64,000 nucleotides of DNA from Paenilisteria rustica (GTDB taxonomy: Bacteria; Bacillota; Bacilli; Lactobacillales; Listeriaceae): positions 1 through 64,000 of the forward strand of contig NZ_JABJVM010000011.1 in the NCBI RefSeq assembly GCF_013820765.1. Reading direction: 5' to 3'. Shown one piece after another: positions 13,789 through 26,032 of the stretch. Below the pieces are notes generated by a model. It made no database searches. It saw only the letters and a list, made by a program, of their open reading frames with translations, and was not told the DNA's origin. The translations under genes and the position numbers were made by a program. Within the stretch, counting starts at the first letter, position 1. Every line of letters begins with the position of its first letter.

Positions 13789-15636
13789 TTAAAAAGCACC
13801 GCCACCTGAGCCGCCGCCACCTCCACCGCTGGAGCCGCCGCTGAATCCACCGCCACTTCCTGTGGTTGAGGATGCACTGCTTGCCAATGCGCCACTAAAG
13901 GAGCTTTCGAAAGAGTTTTGGAAGCTTTCTGCAAAGGCTGTGTCCATATTTGCGTGGTTTACACTGCCCAGCATTGCGCCACCGTAGTAATAGTAAAGCA
14001 ATCCAGAATGCTGCTGTACTTGCTCTGGTGTGAAGTGAATCGATGCTGCTTTTAGGACTTCTTTTGTTAGTCCTAGTGAAATGGAGTAGGAAAGGTAATG
14101 ATCCCAAATTGCGATGGAGCCAACGTCTGCGATATCCATATTCGCAACATCTTTCATGTAGTGTCTAAATGCGTGCCATTTCGCAAACTCCTCTGTCCCT
14201 TCTTGATTTTTAATGGGAAACTGGGTAATCCAAAAAACAATTAGAATAACGAAAGCGACAATGCTAACAATACAAGCAAACAGGGAGAAAATACCCGCAA
14301 AAATGCTGAAAATAATGATAGCGACGCCAATCAAAATACTAGCCGTTAAAGCACCAATTAGTAGTTTCGTTGCTTTGGAACTTGCTTCTTTATCGAAGTA
14401 ATCATATTTATTGGCTTCGTTACTCACACTGTTTTTCCAGCTGGTAAAAGTGGTTCGGAAAGTAGTCGTATTTTTTTTCGCGTAGGCATTTATTTCTTTT
14501 AGCGTGACTTTTTCACCATCTCCAATTTTATCTATGAGCCATGTAATGAGTCTAGTTTCGTGTGATAAAAGCTCTATTGGAGAGGGAACTGGTAATTTTG
14601 TGATGGTGTATGTTGCTTTTTTCTTGTTGCCAGAAGGGTGTGGAAGTTCTTCGATGGTGAGCTGTCTTTTGCGAACTAAATCCATGATGGTCGCAACGAT
14701 ATCATTAGCTCCTGTCTGCATGAAAATAAGCTTATTCATAACAGCAGGCGACATGTCGAGCGGAATATCATGGCAATACTTATCTTTGAAAACAGCTGTT
14801 TTTGATTTCGTGTACTTTACATATGTCACAATAATGGTGGTGAGAATAATTAATAAAATAAGCAAACTGCCACCATAAAAAATGGTTTTTGCGACTGTTC
14901 GTTTAAAATTAGCTTGATCCGCCAGCTTGGCTTCTTGCGCTTGAATGGCGGCCTTTTTATCGACAGCTTGGATATTTTGATTGAAAGGTACAATATTATT
15001 TGGAAAAATAACGTGAGCTTCAACAAATTGCCCAGCTTTGATATTATCGGCGGTTAGCTTCACGGTTTTATTATCCTGTAGTGTAACCTCTCCGTCTAGC
15101 GGTCCGTGCGCCCATGCTTGAAGTTCTCCATTTTGTGTTGCTTTAGGAAGCATAATGGTGATAGCCACATGATCTAGCGTTTCTTCCCAATTACTTCCGA
15201 CTAGTTTTCGATTGAATTCTGCGGTATCATTGTAATTGGTAATCACATTTTTTAGTGTGTACGTATAGGTAAAATCTTTTTTCGCTGTATCGGTTGGGGA
15301 GTAAACGCGAATTTTCAATGTATCGCCAGCATAATTTGCTTTAAAAGTTCCGGTTTGTTCGGAGTTACTGCTAACAAAGGCTTGATCATCTACAGCTACT
15401 TGCAGGTCTGTAATCTGCGGCAACCCTGATGTATCAATATCCATCGTGGCGCCATTAAATGCACCATCGAAATCATAGCGGACATTTTCAGTGATTCTTG
15501 CTGTTCCGTTTTGCTGAATCTGGACATAGTTTTCATACTTGGGTATTGTAAAAGAGCGATCCGCCGATACTGGCAGATGAAATGTTATGAGAATCATGAA
15601 TAAGAGTGAGAAAAATAAGATAATTTTTACTTTCAT
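13789..15636 (-). CDS. DUF2207 membrane protein with glycine-rich tail
   Basis: The 615-residue product has an N-terminal signal sequence (about residues 5-25 ending in VSA) and a long extracytoplasmic DUF2207 region. A transmembrane segment follows near residues 252-275, and a hydrophobic hairpin lies near 425-475. The cytoplasmic part is followed by a low-complexity C-terminal tail made almost only of Gly and Ser, ending in GGGAF. DUF2207 proteins are predicted membrane proteins of unknown function found in many Gram-positives. The gene converges with purD and has its own promoter next to the divergent yerC promoter. Confidence 0.85.
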   Translation of the reverse strand: MKVKIILFFSLLFMILITFHLPVSADRSFTIPKYENYVQIQQNGTARITENVRYDFDGAFNGATMDIDTSGLPQITDLQVAVDDQAFVSSNSEQTGTFKANYAGDTLKIRVYSPTDTAKKDFTYTYTLKNVITNYNDTAEFNRKLVGSNWEETLDHVAITIMLPKATQNGELQAWAHGPLDGEVTLQDNKTVKLTADNIKAGQFVEAHVIFPNNIVPFNQNIQAVDKKAAIQAQEAKLADQANFKRTVAKTIFYGGSLLILLIILTTIIVTYVKYTKSKTAVFKDKYCHDIPLDMSPAVMNKLIFMQTGANDIVATIMDLVRKRQLTIEELPHPSGNKKKATYTITKLPVPSPIELLSHETRLITWLIDKIGDGEKVTLKEINAYAKKNTTTFRTTFTSWKNSVSNEANKYDYFDKEASSKATKLLIGALTASILIGVAIIIFSIFAGIFSLFACIVSIVAFVILIVFWITQFPIKNQEGTEEFAKWHAFRHYMKDVANMDIADVGSIAIWDHYLSYSISLGLTKEVLKAASIHFTPEQVQQHSGLLYYYYGGAMLGSVNHANMDTAFAESFQNSFESSFSGALASSASSTTGSGGGFSGGSSGGGGGGSGGGAF

Positions 15637-15662
15637 GCTGTGACCTCCCTTTTTATAGAATT

Positions 15663-15691
15663 AGTATAGCATGTTCGCGTTACTTTTTGAA
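15663..15691 (-). promoter_or_regulatory. promoter of the DUF2207 gene
   Basis: On the minus strand TTCAAA (plus 15686-15691) and TATACT (plus 15663-15668) are 17 bases apart, placed about 35 bases upstream of the start codon and its GGGAGG ribosome-binding site. Confidence 0.5.
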
Positions 15692-15699
15692 CCTTCTTG

Positions 15700-15728
15700 T
15701 TGTGTTATTTACACTAGTACGTTAAAAT
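15700..15728 (+). promoter_or_regulatory. candidate promoter of yerC
   Basis: TTGTGT (15700-15705) and TAAAAT (15723-15728) with a 17-base spacer lie 36 bases upstream of the yerC start. The -35 match is moderate. Confidence 0.45.
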
Positions 15729-15764
15729 GGTAAAGAAGAGTCTGAGTAAAATGGAGGTATACGC

Positions 15765-16058
15765 ATGCAAATAGAAAAACTGCGTGGTGAAGGTCTAGAC
15801 ACGTTTTTTAAAGGGATCTTAGCACTGGAGAATTTAGAAGAATGTTATGCTTTCTTCGATGATGTATGCACAGTAAATGAAATTCAATCAATGTCGCAAC
15901 GCTTTCAAGTGGCTAGAATGCTACACGACGGCAAGACATATAATGTTATTGAAGCAGAAACCGGCGCCAGCACGGCAACGATTTCCCGCGTAAAACGTTC
16001 TTTAAATTACGGAAACGATATGTATGAAGTTGTTTTTGATCGAATGAAGGATAAATAA
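15765..16058 (+). CDS. yerC: YerC/TrpR-related DNA-binding protein
   Basis: This 97-residue protein belongs to the YerC/YecD family within the TrpR-like superfamily. The C-terminal half, with the segment MLHDGKTYNVIEAETGAS followed by TATISRVKRSL, forms the expected helix-turn-helix. The target genes are not known. The same gene precedes pcrB-pcrA in Bacillus and Listeria, which supports the identification. GGAGG lies a few bases before the ATG, and a strong terminator follows. Confidence 0.9.
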   Translation: MQIEKLRGEGLDTFFKGILALENLEECYAFFDDVCTVNEIQSMSQRFQVARMLHDGKTYNVIEAETGASTATISRVKRSLNYGNDMYEVVFDRMKDK

Positions 16059-16096
16059 GATAAATTAGTCTTCCAAATTATGTTTTTAGGTGAAAT

Positions 16097-16125
16097 AAAA
16101 AGCGTTCCGAAATGGAACGCTTTTT
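16097..16125 (+). terminator. bidirectional terminator between yerC and the NSS gene
   Basis: AGCGTTCC (16101-16108) pairs with GGAACGCT (16114-16121), flanked by AAAAA and TTTTT. It can serve both convergent genes. Confidence 0.9.
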
Positions 16126-16134
16126 GCTATTAAA

Positions 16135-17484
16135 TTAAAAAGGTAAGATGCCAATCGCATACAGGAAAACTAGTATAATCGCGAGTGGAGCTACGTATTT
16201 TAGTAGTAATAACCAGATGAAGAAAAACTTCTTACCGAATCGGCTGTTTGCTGTAAATTCTTCCCATAGTAGTTGGCGTGGCAAACGGAATCCGACGAAA
16301 ATGGCTGTGAATAGGGCGCCTAATGGTAGAATAATATTTGATGCTAAGTAATCTGAGGCTGCGAATATCGTCATACCGAAGATGGTGACGTGACTCCAAA
16401 TCCCAAAGCTTAGCGCTGCTGGAATAGTCAGCAGGAAGATGATTCCGCCCATAACCCAAGTCGCTATTGTTCGTCCTCCTAGTCGCTTCATAAATGGTGC
16501 TGTTGCAGTTTCGAGTAAAGAAAAACTAGATGACAGTGCCGCGAAGAAGAATAGAATCAGGAAGACGATAAAGAAGAAGGTCCCAAACGGTAGTTGATTA
16601 AAAATAGAAGGCAGTATCACGAACAGGATACCTGGCCCCATATTTGGGACAATGCCAAACGAAAATACGGCAGGAAAGATGGCTAACCCGACGAAAAGCG
16701 ATATAATGAGGCTTAAAATGGCAACAACTGCTGAAGAGCCTGGAATACTTGTTTTGCGATTCAGGTAAGAGCCATAAGTAACCATGAGAGAAATACCCAC
16801 GCTTAACGAAAAGAAAGCTTGTCCTAAAATAATAATAATCGTCTTGCTATCTATTTTTGAGAAGTCGGGACGTAGGAAATAGTGAAGACCATCCAAGGCG
16901 TTAGGTAGCGTTAAGGACCGAATAATTAGAATAATAAAAAGAATGAATAGCGCTGGAAGAATAAATTTACTCATGCGCTCAATTCCAGCCTGAATGCCTT
17001 GTGTTACGACGAGTACAACTAATAGAAGAAAGATACCAGTTCCTGCGATGGCGATGGCTGTATTGGCTGTTACTAAATCAAATTGAAGGGCTAGTTGTGC
17101 TTGATTGCCGTGGCTGACGGAGCCACTAATTGCTTTTACAATGTAACCCAGAATCCAACCACCTACGACACCGTAAAAAGCAAGGACTAAGATGGAGCCA
17201 AAAACGCCCATTTTTCCAAGTAAATTCCAATGCGTATTAGGTGCAAGGACTTTGTAAGCATTGATAGCATCGCTTTGTGAGCTGCGTCCAATAATAAATT
17301 CACCGATCAAGATGGGCAGAACAACTAAAAAAGTAAGTGCTGTAAATAAAAGAAAGAATGCGCCGCCGCCAGCAGTGGAAGCGATGTAAGGTAATTTCCA
17401 AATAGCACCGATTCCGATGGCGGAACCAGCAGAAGCTAAAACGAATCCCCATTTCGAACTCCATTGTTCTCTATTTCTATTCAT
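16135..17484 (-). CDS. sodium:neurotransmitter symporter family (NSS) amino acid transporter
   Basis: The 449-residue protein is a polytopic membrane protein with about eleven to twelve hydrophobic segments. It begins with the NSS signature WSSKWGFVLASAGSAIGIGA near residues 8-27, the conserved unwound TM1 that binds sodium and substrate in LeuT-like transporters. Bacterial NSS proteins import amino acids such as leucine, tryptophan or alanine with Na+; the substrate here cannot be read from sequence. The same gene occupies this position in Listeria. GAAAGGAAG lies upstream of the ATG. Confidence 0.9.
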   Translation of the reverse strand: MNRNREQWSSKWGFVLASAGSAIGIGAIWKLPYIASTAGGGAFFLLFTALTFLVVLPILIGEFIIGRSSQSDAINAYKVLAPNTHWNLLGKMGVFGSILVLAFYGVVGGWILGYIVKAISGSVSHGNQAQLALQFDLVTANTAIAIAGTGIFLLLVVLVVTQGIQAGIERMSKFILPALFILFIILIIRSLTLPNALDGLHYFLRPDFSKIDSKTIIIILGQAFFSLSVGISLMVTYGSYLNRKTSIPGSSAVVAILSLIISLFVGLAIFPAVFSFGIVPNMGPGILFVILPSIFNQLPFGTFFFIVFLILFFFAALSSSFSLLETATAPFMKRLGGRTIATWVMGGIIFLLTIPAALSFGIWSHVTIFGMTIFAASDYLASNIILPLGALFTAIFVGFRLPRQLLWEEFTANSRFGKKFFFIWLLLLKYVAPLAIILVFLYAIGILPF

Positions 17485-17762
17485 CGCCGACTTCCTTTCA
17501 TATCAAAAAAGACTGGGACACAACTCGAACTAAGGAGAAAACGCCTAACCCTGTGCTGGGGAAAGGATGAAAACGTCACTTGATACAACTCGAACACTTC
17601 TTGTCGATTTATCTGAGCTATGCACCAGACTCCTATCGCTATAGAATCTGATTTTATAGGTTTATCATAGCACAGAATTTTTCTGATTGCATCCCTCTTT
17701 TTGGGAAAAGTTAAAGATTTTCATAAAAGCGTCTAGGAAGTGGTGCGGGAGTTACTCAAAAA
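17485..17762. other. intergenic region between the NSS gene and pcrB, first half
   Basis: No coding sequence is supported here. It holds the upstream region of the minus-strand NSS gene. It also holds two copies of the short word ACAACTCGAAC (near 17520 and 17584), about 65 bases apart. No clear terminator or RNA fold stands out. Confidence 0.4.
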
Positions 17763-17771
17763 TGGTATACT
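17763..17771 (+). promoter_or_regulatory. extended -10 promoter of pcrB
   Basis: TGGTATACT is an extended -10 element (TGn plus TATACT at 17766-17771). No good -35 is seen. Transcription would start near 17778, so the 121-bp palindrome that follows would be the first part of the pcrB leader RNA. Confidence 0.5.
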
Positions 17772-17781
17772 TATAGGTGGC

Positions 17782-17902
17782 GCGTGACGCGACAAACGCT
17801 CATCTTCGTCGTTAAAACCTGTGCTCCGATACTCTCGTACAGTCGTACGCTCCGTTTCGGTGCTCGGCTTTGCCTAGAATCTGAGTATTTGTCGCGTCAC
17901 GC
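17782..17902 (+). repeat. 121-bp palindromic repeat, copy A (pcrB leader)
   Basis: The outer arms GCGTGACGCGACAAA (17782-17796) and TTTGTCGCGTCACGC (17888-17902) are perfect inverted repeats. Pairing continues inward with interruptions to a central CGTAC-AGTC-GTACG hairpin. Another element at 24041-24162 has the same length, a similar centre and the shared word GCGACAA-CGCTC. The RNA form would be a long folded rod in the pcrB leader, ending 36 bases before the chosen start codon. Confidence 0.75.
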
Positions 17903-17937
17903 TAGTTCGTAGGGAGTTCATGGTGGAGGGGCTATTA

Positions 17938-18603
17938 GTGAGACATTTATTTAAGTTGGATCCTGCGAAGGTTTTGCCGGATGGGGCTGTGGATCGGTTG
18001 GTTCGGTCTGGTACGGATGGTTTTATTATCGGGGGATCGGATGGATTGCAGATGGATGCGGTGCAGGACTTGTTTCGGGATTTTGCGAGTCGGGGGTTGC
18101 CGGTTTTTATGGAGGTTAGCGATGAGGCAATGATTGTGCCTGGTGCGAGCCAATACTTGATTCCGGTGGTGCTGAATACGACCGATGTGAAGTGGTTACT
18201 TGGTGCGCATCATGGGATAGTGAAGCAGTATGGTGACTTTATTCCGTGGCCGCATGTTTTGGTGGAAGGGTATTGTATTTTAAATCCGGATGCGAAGGCG
18301 GCGCAACTGGCGAAGGCGAATACGGATTTGACGGAAAGTGATGTTGCGGCTTACGCGAGTATTGCGGAAAATATGCTGCGATTGCCGATTTTTTATATCG
18401 AATATAGTGGTGTTTTTGGTGATAGTCGAATGGTTCAAGCCGCGCGGGATGAGCTTGTGAACACGAAGCTTTGGTACGGTGGTGGCATCAGGACGATTGA
18501 CGAGGCGCGCGAAATGAGTGAAATCGCGGATGTGATTATCGTCGGTAATATTTTGTATGAAGATTTTGAGCAGGCGTTGGAAACGGTAAGTGCGGTTTTA
18601 TAA
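17938..18603 (+). CDS. pcrB: heptaprenylglyceryl phosphate synthase PcrB
   Basis: PcrB transfers a heptaprenyl group to sn-glycerol-1-phosphate, making an archaeal-type ether lipid precursor in Bacillales. The TIM-barrel fold shows FKLDPAK at the N-terminus, SGTDGFIIGGSDG near residue 25, EGYCILNPDAKAA near 114 and the phosphate-binding YGGGIRTIDEA near 180. The GTG at 17938 is chosen because GGAGGG lies seven bases upstream and the product then begins like other Listeria PcrB proteins (RHLFKLDP). The ATG at 17920 is only three bases from its nearest Shine-Dalgarno. A G1P dehydrogenase-like gene occurs at 47501, but no link is shown. Confidence 0.92.
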   Translation: MRHLFKLDPAKVLPDGAVDRLVRSGTDGFIIGGSDGLQMDAVQDLFRDFASRGLPVFMEVSDEAMIVPGASQYLIPVVLNTTDVKWLLGAHHGIVKQYGDFIPWPHVLVEGYCILNPDAKAAQLAKANTDLTESDVAAYASIAENMLRLPIFYIEYSGVFGDSRMVQAARDELVNTKLWYGGGIRTIDEAREMSEIADVIIVGNILYEDFEQALETVSAVL

Positions 18604-18609
18604 TATCAC

Positions 18610-18638
18610 TTGCTTTCGGTTGTTTAAAAAGTTAAAAT
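18610..18638 (+). promoter_or_regulatory. promoter upstream of pcrA
   Basis: TTGCTT (18610-18615) and TAAAAT (18633-18638) are 17 bases apart and lie 36 bases upstream of the pcrA start codon. It may add to read-through from pcrB. Confidence 0.55.
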
Positions 18639-18674
18639 AAGAACAAATGTTTGTATTGGCGGTGTGAGGATAAA

Positions 18675-20870
18675 ATGCAATTAAATGCGGAAGATTTAGT
18701 AAAAGGATTGAATCCACAACAGAAGAAGGCGGTCGAAGCCACAGAGGGACCTCTTTTGATTATGGCTGGGGCAGGAAGCGGGAAGACGCGTGTTTTGACG
18801 CACCGTATCGCGTATATGATGAAAGAGCGTGGCGTAAATCCTTATAATATTTTGGCGATTACGTTTACGAATAAGGCGGCGCGTGAGATGAAAGAGCGTG
18901 TTGGTAATTTGCTAGGACCAGAAGCGGAATCGATTTGGATTTCGACGTTTCACTCGATGTGTGTGCGAATTTTGCGCCGCGATATTGAACGAATTGGATT
19001 TAACCGTAATTTTACGATTTTGGATGGCGGGGACCAGCTTTCGGTTATTAAAGGCATTTTGAAAGATAAGAATGTGGATGCGAAGAAGTTTGAGCCGCGT
19101 GGGATTTTGGCAGCGATTAGTAATGCGAAAAACGAGCTGATGAACGCCGAGGAGTACAAAAAGGAAGCGTTTGGCTTTTTTGATCAGATGGTTGCGGATG
19201 TGTACGTGGAATATGAGAAGAAGCTGAAAAAGAATCAGTCGCTTGATTTCGATGATTTGATTATGGTCACGATTCAGTTGTTTGAGCGCGTGCCGGACGT
19301 GTTGGAGTTTTATCAGCGGAAGTTTCAGTATATTCACGTGGATGAGTATCAAGATACGAACCATTCGCAATATATTTTAGTGAAGTTGCTGGCGGCACGA
19401 TTCCGTAATTTGTGTGTTGTTGGGGATTCGGATCAGTCGATTTATGGTTGGCGTGGTGCGGATATCACGAACATTATGACGTTTGAGAAGGATTATCCGA
19501 ATGCGCAGACGATTTTGTTGGAGGAGAATTATCGGTCAACGAAGCGGATTTTGGCAGCGGCGAATCGTGTGATTGAGAACAATAGTAACCGGAAACCGAA
19601 AAATCTCTGGACGAATAATGATGAAGGTAAGAAAATTTTCTACCACAAGGCGTTGACGGAGAAGGAAGAAGCTTCGTACGTTGTTGGTAAAATTCAAGAG
19701 ATCGTGAAGGAGACGAGTCGTCCGCTTTCGGATTTCGCGATATTGTACCGGACGAATGCGCAGTCGCGTGTCATGGAGGAATTTTTCATGAAGTCGAATA
19801 TGGCGTATCAAATGGTTGGGGGCACGAAGTTCTATGATCGTAAGGAGATCAAGGATGTGCTGGCTTACTTGCGTCTGATTTCGAATAACGATGATGATAT
19901 TAGTTTAGCGCGGATTATTAATGTGCCAAAACGTGGTGTCGGTGCTGGTTCGATGGATAAAGTGGCGAACATGGCGGCGGCTTATGATTTGACGATTTTT
20001 GAAGTGTTGGACCGGATTGAAATGGTCGGGTTATCGGCGAAGATTTCGAAACAATTGGTGGAGTTCCACGACTTGATCAGGGGCTTTACGCAGATGCAAG
20101 ATTATTTGTCGGTGACGGAGCTGGTGGAGCAGGTACTCGAGAAGTCTGGATATCGGGCGATGCTTGAGAACGAACGGACAATTGAGGCGCAGACGCGTTT
20201 GGAGAATATTGATGAGTTCTTATCTGTCACGCAAAACTTTGAAAAGGAAAGCGACGACAAAACGCTGATTAGCTTTTTGACGGATTTGGCGCTTGTTGCT
20301 GATGTGGATAAGTTGGATGAAGAGGACAGATCTCGTGGTGCGGTAACGCTCATGACGCTGCATTCGGCGAAAGGCCTCGAGTTCCCGGTTGTCTTTTTAG
20401 TGGGACTTGAGGAAGGGATCTTCCCGCATAGTCGAGCGCTTATGGAAGAAGATGAGATGGAAGAGGAACGTCGATTGGCGTATGTTGGTATCACGCGTGC
20501 TGAACAGGAATTATATATCACAAGTGCCTTTTCACGGATGTTATATGGTCGTTCAACGGCGAATAAGGAATCGCGTTTTATCGATGAAATTCCAGATGAT
20601 TTGATTGAAATGGCGCATGAAAACAGTTTGACAGAAGTGCCGTTTGCCAAGTCATCGATGCATAGTAAATCGGTGGTTGGTTATAGTGCGTCTGGCGCTG
20701 AGAAAGAGGCGTGGACGGTTGGCGACAAGGCGAGTCATAAGAAATGGGGCGTCGGAACGGTTGTCAGCGTGAAAGGAACGGGGAGCAACATGGAACTTGA
20801 TATTGCCTTCCCAAGTCCAACTGGGGTAAAACGATTGCTGGCGGAATTTGCGCCTGTTGAAAAAGTATAA
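18675..20870 (+). CDS. pcrA: ATP-dependent DNA helicase PcrA
   Basis: PcrA is the essential UvrD-family SF1A 3'-5' helicase of Gram-positives, acting in repair and rolling-circle replication. The 731-residue product shows Walker A AGAGSGKT near residue 33, the Walker B-like [10 protein letters not shown] near 224, [14 protein letters not shown] near 248 and the late motif [14 protein letters not shown] near 557. A C-terminal Tudor-like tail ([11 protein letters not shown]) binds RNA polymerase in homologues. The start is ATG 18675, with GTGAGGA upstream. ligA follows 14 bases later. Confidence 0.97.
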   Translation: MQLNAEDLVKGLNPQQKKAVEATEGPLLIMAGAGSGKTRVLTHRIAYMMKERGVNPYNILAITFTNKAAREMKERVGNLLGPEAESIWISTFHSMCVRILRRDIERIGFNRNFTILDGGDQLSVIKGILKDKNVDAKKFEPRGILAAISNAKNELMNAEEYKKEAFGFFDQMVADVYVEYEKKLKKNQSLDFDDLIMVTIQLFERVPDVLEFYQRKFQYIHVDEYQDTNHSQYILVKLLAARFRNLCVVGDSDQSIYGWRGADITNIMTFEKDYPNAQTILLEENYRSTKRILAAANRVIENNSNRKPKNLWTNNDEGKKIFYHKALTEKEEASYVVGKIQEIVKETSRPLSDFAILYRTNAQSRVMEEFFMKSNMAYQMVGGTKFYDRKEIKDVLAYLRLISNNDDDISLARIINVPKRGVGAGSMDKVANMAAAYDLTIFEVLDRIEMVGLSAKISKQLVEFHDLIRGFTQMQDYLSVTELVEQVLEKSGYRAMLENERTIEAQTRLENIDEFLSVTQNFEKESDDKTLISFLTDLALVADVDKLDEEDRSRGAVTLMTLHSAKGLEFPVVFLVGLEEGIFPHSRALMEEDEMEEERRLAYVGITRAEQELYITSAFSRMLYGRSTANKESRFIDEIPDDLIEMAHENSLTEVPFAKSSMHSKSVVGYSASGAEKEAWTVGDKASHKKWGVGTVVSVKGTGSNMELDIAFPSPTGVKRLLAEFAPVEKV

Positions 20871-20878
20871 GTAGGTGA

Positions 20879-24018
<3,140 letters not shown>

Positions 24019-24040
24019 ATAAATGGATGTTACTCCAGAT

Positions 24041-24162
24041 AAATCGGCGACAAGCGCTCGTACTCCACAATTTTGGTGGACTTCCGGTTCTCGTGTACAA
24101 ATCGTACACTCCGCTTCCGGCTCCAACCAAAATTGCGGAACACAAACGCTTTCGCTCGATTT
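24041..24162 (+). repeat. 122-bp palindromic repeat, copy B (upstream of gatC)
   Basis: The left arm (24041-24080) and the right arm (24120-24162) are complementary over about 40 bases with roughly eight differences. They include AAATCG/CGATTT at the ends and CAATTTTGGT/ACCAAAATTG inside. A central GTGTA-TACAC hairpin (near 24093-24109) is flanked by TTCTCG and CTCCGCTTCCGG, like the centre of copy A at 17782-17902. A second short palindrome GAGCCTA/TAGGCTC follows at 24180-24205. The element lies between camS and gatC. Confidence 0.75.
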
Positions 24163-24245
24163 GTTTAAAGCGAAATGGAGAGCCTAAACTATAAAATATA
24201 GGCTCAGTTGGCTGGGGTAATCGAAATATTAAAGGAGGAAAAATT

Positions 24246-24539
24246 TTGACAACTATTTCAAAAGAAACAGTAGAGCGAGTGGCGAACTTGGCGCGTTTAG
24301 AAGTGAGTGACCAAGAGGCGGAAAACTTTGCGAAACAATTAGGAAACATCATTCATATGGTGGAGAAATTAGATGAGCTGGATACGGCGAATGTCGAGCC
24401 AACGTCGCATGCGATTGAAGTATCAAATGTGCTACGTGAGGATAAATCGATTGCAGGCTTGCCGCGTGAAGAAGTACTAAAGAATGCGCCAGATAAACAA
24501 GATGGCATGTTTAAAGTACCGACAATTATGGAAGACTAA
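24246..24539 (+). CDS. gatC: Asp-tRNA(Asn)/Glu-tRNA(Gln) amidotransferase subunit GatC
   Basis: GatC is the 97-residue subunit that wraps around and stabilises GatA in the GatCAB complex, which makes Gln-tRNA(Gln) and Asn-tRNA(Asn). The sequence [16 protein letters not shown] followed by [18 protein letters not shown] is typical. The start is TTG at 24246 with a strong AAAGGAGG. gatA and gatB follow. Confidence 0.96.
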   Translation: MTTISKETVERVANLARLEVSDQEAENFAKQLGNIIHMVEKLDELDTANVEPTSHAIEVSNVLREDKSIAGLPREEVLKNAPDKQDGMFKVPTIMED

Positions 24540-24565
24540 TTCAGACAAATCAGGAGGGAATTAAT

Positions 24566-26017
24566 TTGGGATTATTTGAGCATTCGGTAAAAGACTTACA
24601 TGAAAAGCTTGTGAAAAAAGAAATCGCGCCATACGATCTTGTGAAAGAATCGTTTGACCGTATTGATGCTGTTGAGGATAAAGTGAAATCGTTCATTACG
24701 TTAAATCGCGAGAAAGCGCTAGATGTTGCGGAAGAACTTGGGGATGCTGGAATTGATCCGAAAAATATGCTAGCTGGACTTCCAATCGGAATTAAAGATA
24801 ATATCGTGACGAAAAACCTGCGTACGACTGCTGCGAGTAAAATTTTGGAGAACTTTGATCCGATTTATGATGCAACGGTTATGCAAAAATTGAAAGCGGC
24901 ACAAACAATCAATATCGGAAAAGTGAACTTGGATGAGTTTGCAATGGGTTCATCAACGGAGAACTCTTATTTCCAAACAACAACGAATCCGTGGAATTTA
25001 AATAAAGTACCTGGTGGCTCTTCGGGTGGTAGTGCTGCAAGTGTTGCTGCTGGTGAAGTATTATTTTCATTGGGATCAGATACTGGTGGTTCGATTCGTC
25101 AACCTGCTGCATTCTGTGGTGTTGTTGGGATGAAACCTACATATGGCCGCGTTTCCCGTTATGGTTTAATTGCCTTTGCTTCATCACTTGATCAAATTGG
25201 ACCAATTACGCGTACAGTGGAAGATAATGCGTATTTGTTAGAAGCTATTTCTGGTGTGGATCCTTATGACTCAACGTCTATCGATCAACCAGTCGAGAAT
25301 TTCGCTGCTCATTTGACAGGGGATATTAAAGGTCTGCGCATTGGCGTGCCGAAAGAATATATCGGTGAAGGCGTGGAGCCAGGCGTGAAAGAAGCGGTTC
25401 TAAAAGCATTGAAAACATTAGAAGACTTAGGCGCAACTTGGGATGAAGTATCGTTACCTCACTCTGAATATGGCGTTGCAAGTTATTATATTTTAGCATC
25501 GAGTGAAGCATCTTCCAATTTGGCTCGTTTTGATGGCGTACGTTACGGCTATCGTTCACCAAATGCCCACACTTTAGAAGAACTTTACAAAAAATCACGT
25601 GCAGAAGGCTTTGGCGATGAGGTCAAACGTCGTATTATGCTTGGAACTTTTGCGCTTAGCTCGGGTTATTACGATGCTTACTACAAAAAAGGGCAACAAG
25701 CACGTACGCTGATTAAGCAAGATTTCGCGAATGTGTTTAAAGATTATGATGTTATTATCGGTCCAAGTGCACCAACTGTCGCATTTGATATCGGTGGCTT
25801 GATTCATGATCCAATCACAATGTACCTGAACGATTTGTTGACGATTCCGATTAACTTGGCTGGACTTCCGGCGATTTCGGTTCCTTGTGGGCTTTCAGAA
25901 GGTATGCCAGTCGGTTTGCAAGTGATTGGTAACTACTTTGATGAAAAAACGATTTACCGTGTCGCACATGCGTTTGAACAAGCTACAGAATTCCATAAAG
26001 AAAAACCAAGTTTATAA
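24566..26017 (+). CDS. gatA: Asp-tRNA(Asn)/Glu-tRNA(Gln) amidotransferase subunit GatA
   Basis: GatA is the amidase subunit that releases ammonia from glutamine for transamidation. The amidase signature is complete: Lys77 (GIKDN), cis-Ser152 ([10 protein letters not shown]) and the nucleophile Ser176 ([10 protein letters not shown]). These match the staphylococcal triad with a two-residue shift. The 483-residue length is normal. The start is TTG 24566, preceded by AGGAGGG. Confidence 0.97.
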   Translation: MGLFEHSVKDLHEKLVKKEIAPYDLVKESFDRIDAVEDKVKSFITLNREKALDVAEELGDAGIDPKNMLAGLPIGIKDNIVTKNLRTTAASKILENFDPIYDATVMQKLKAAQTINIGKVNLDEFAMGSSTENSYFQTTTNPWNLNKVPGGSSGGSAASVAAGEVLFSLGSDTGGSIRQPAAFCGVVGMKPTYGRVSRYGLIAFASSLDQIGPITRTVEDNAYLLEAISGVDPYDSTSIDQPVENFAAHLTGDIKGLRIGVPKEYIGEGVEPGVKEAVLKALKTLEDLGATWDEVSLPHSEYGVASYYILASSEASSNLARFDGVRYGYRSPNAHTLEELYKKSRAEGFGDEVKRRIMLGTFALSSGYYDAYYKKGQQARTLIKQDFANVFKDYDVIIGPSAPTVAFDIGGLIHDPITMYLNDLLTIPINLAGLPAISVPCGLSEGMPVGLQVIGNYFDEKTIYRVAHAFEQATEFHKEKPSL

Positions 26018-26032
26018 GGGAGGGCGAGACAT

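Noticed and set aside
17763-17937. Insertion sequence end for the inverted repeats around the pcrB leader
   Set aside because: The interval is only about 121 bp, has no transposase frame and is itself a nested palindrome, so a full IS element is excluded; a MITE-like origin stays possible.
24041-24240. T-box leader upstream of gatCAB
   Set aside because: No T-box sequence or specifier/antiterminator layout is present; the structure is explained by the palindromic repeat.
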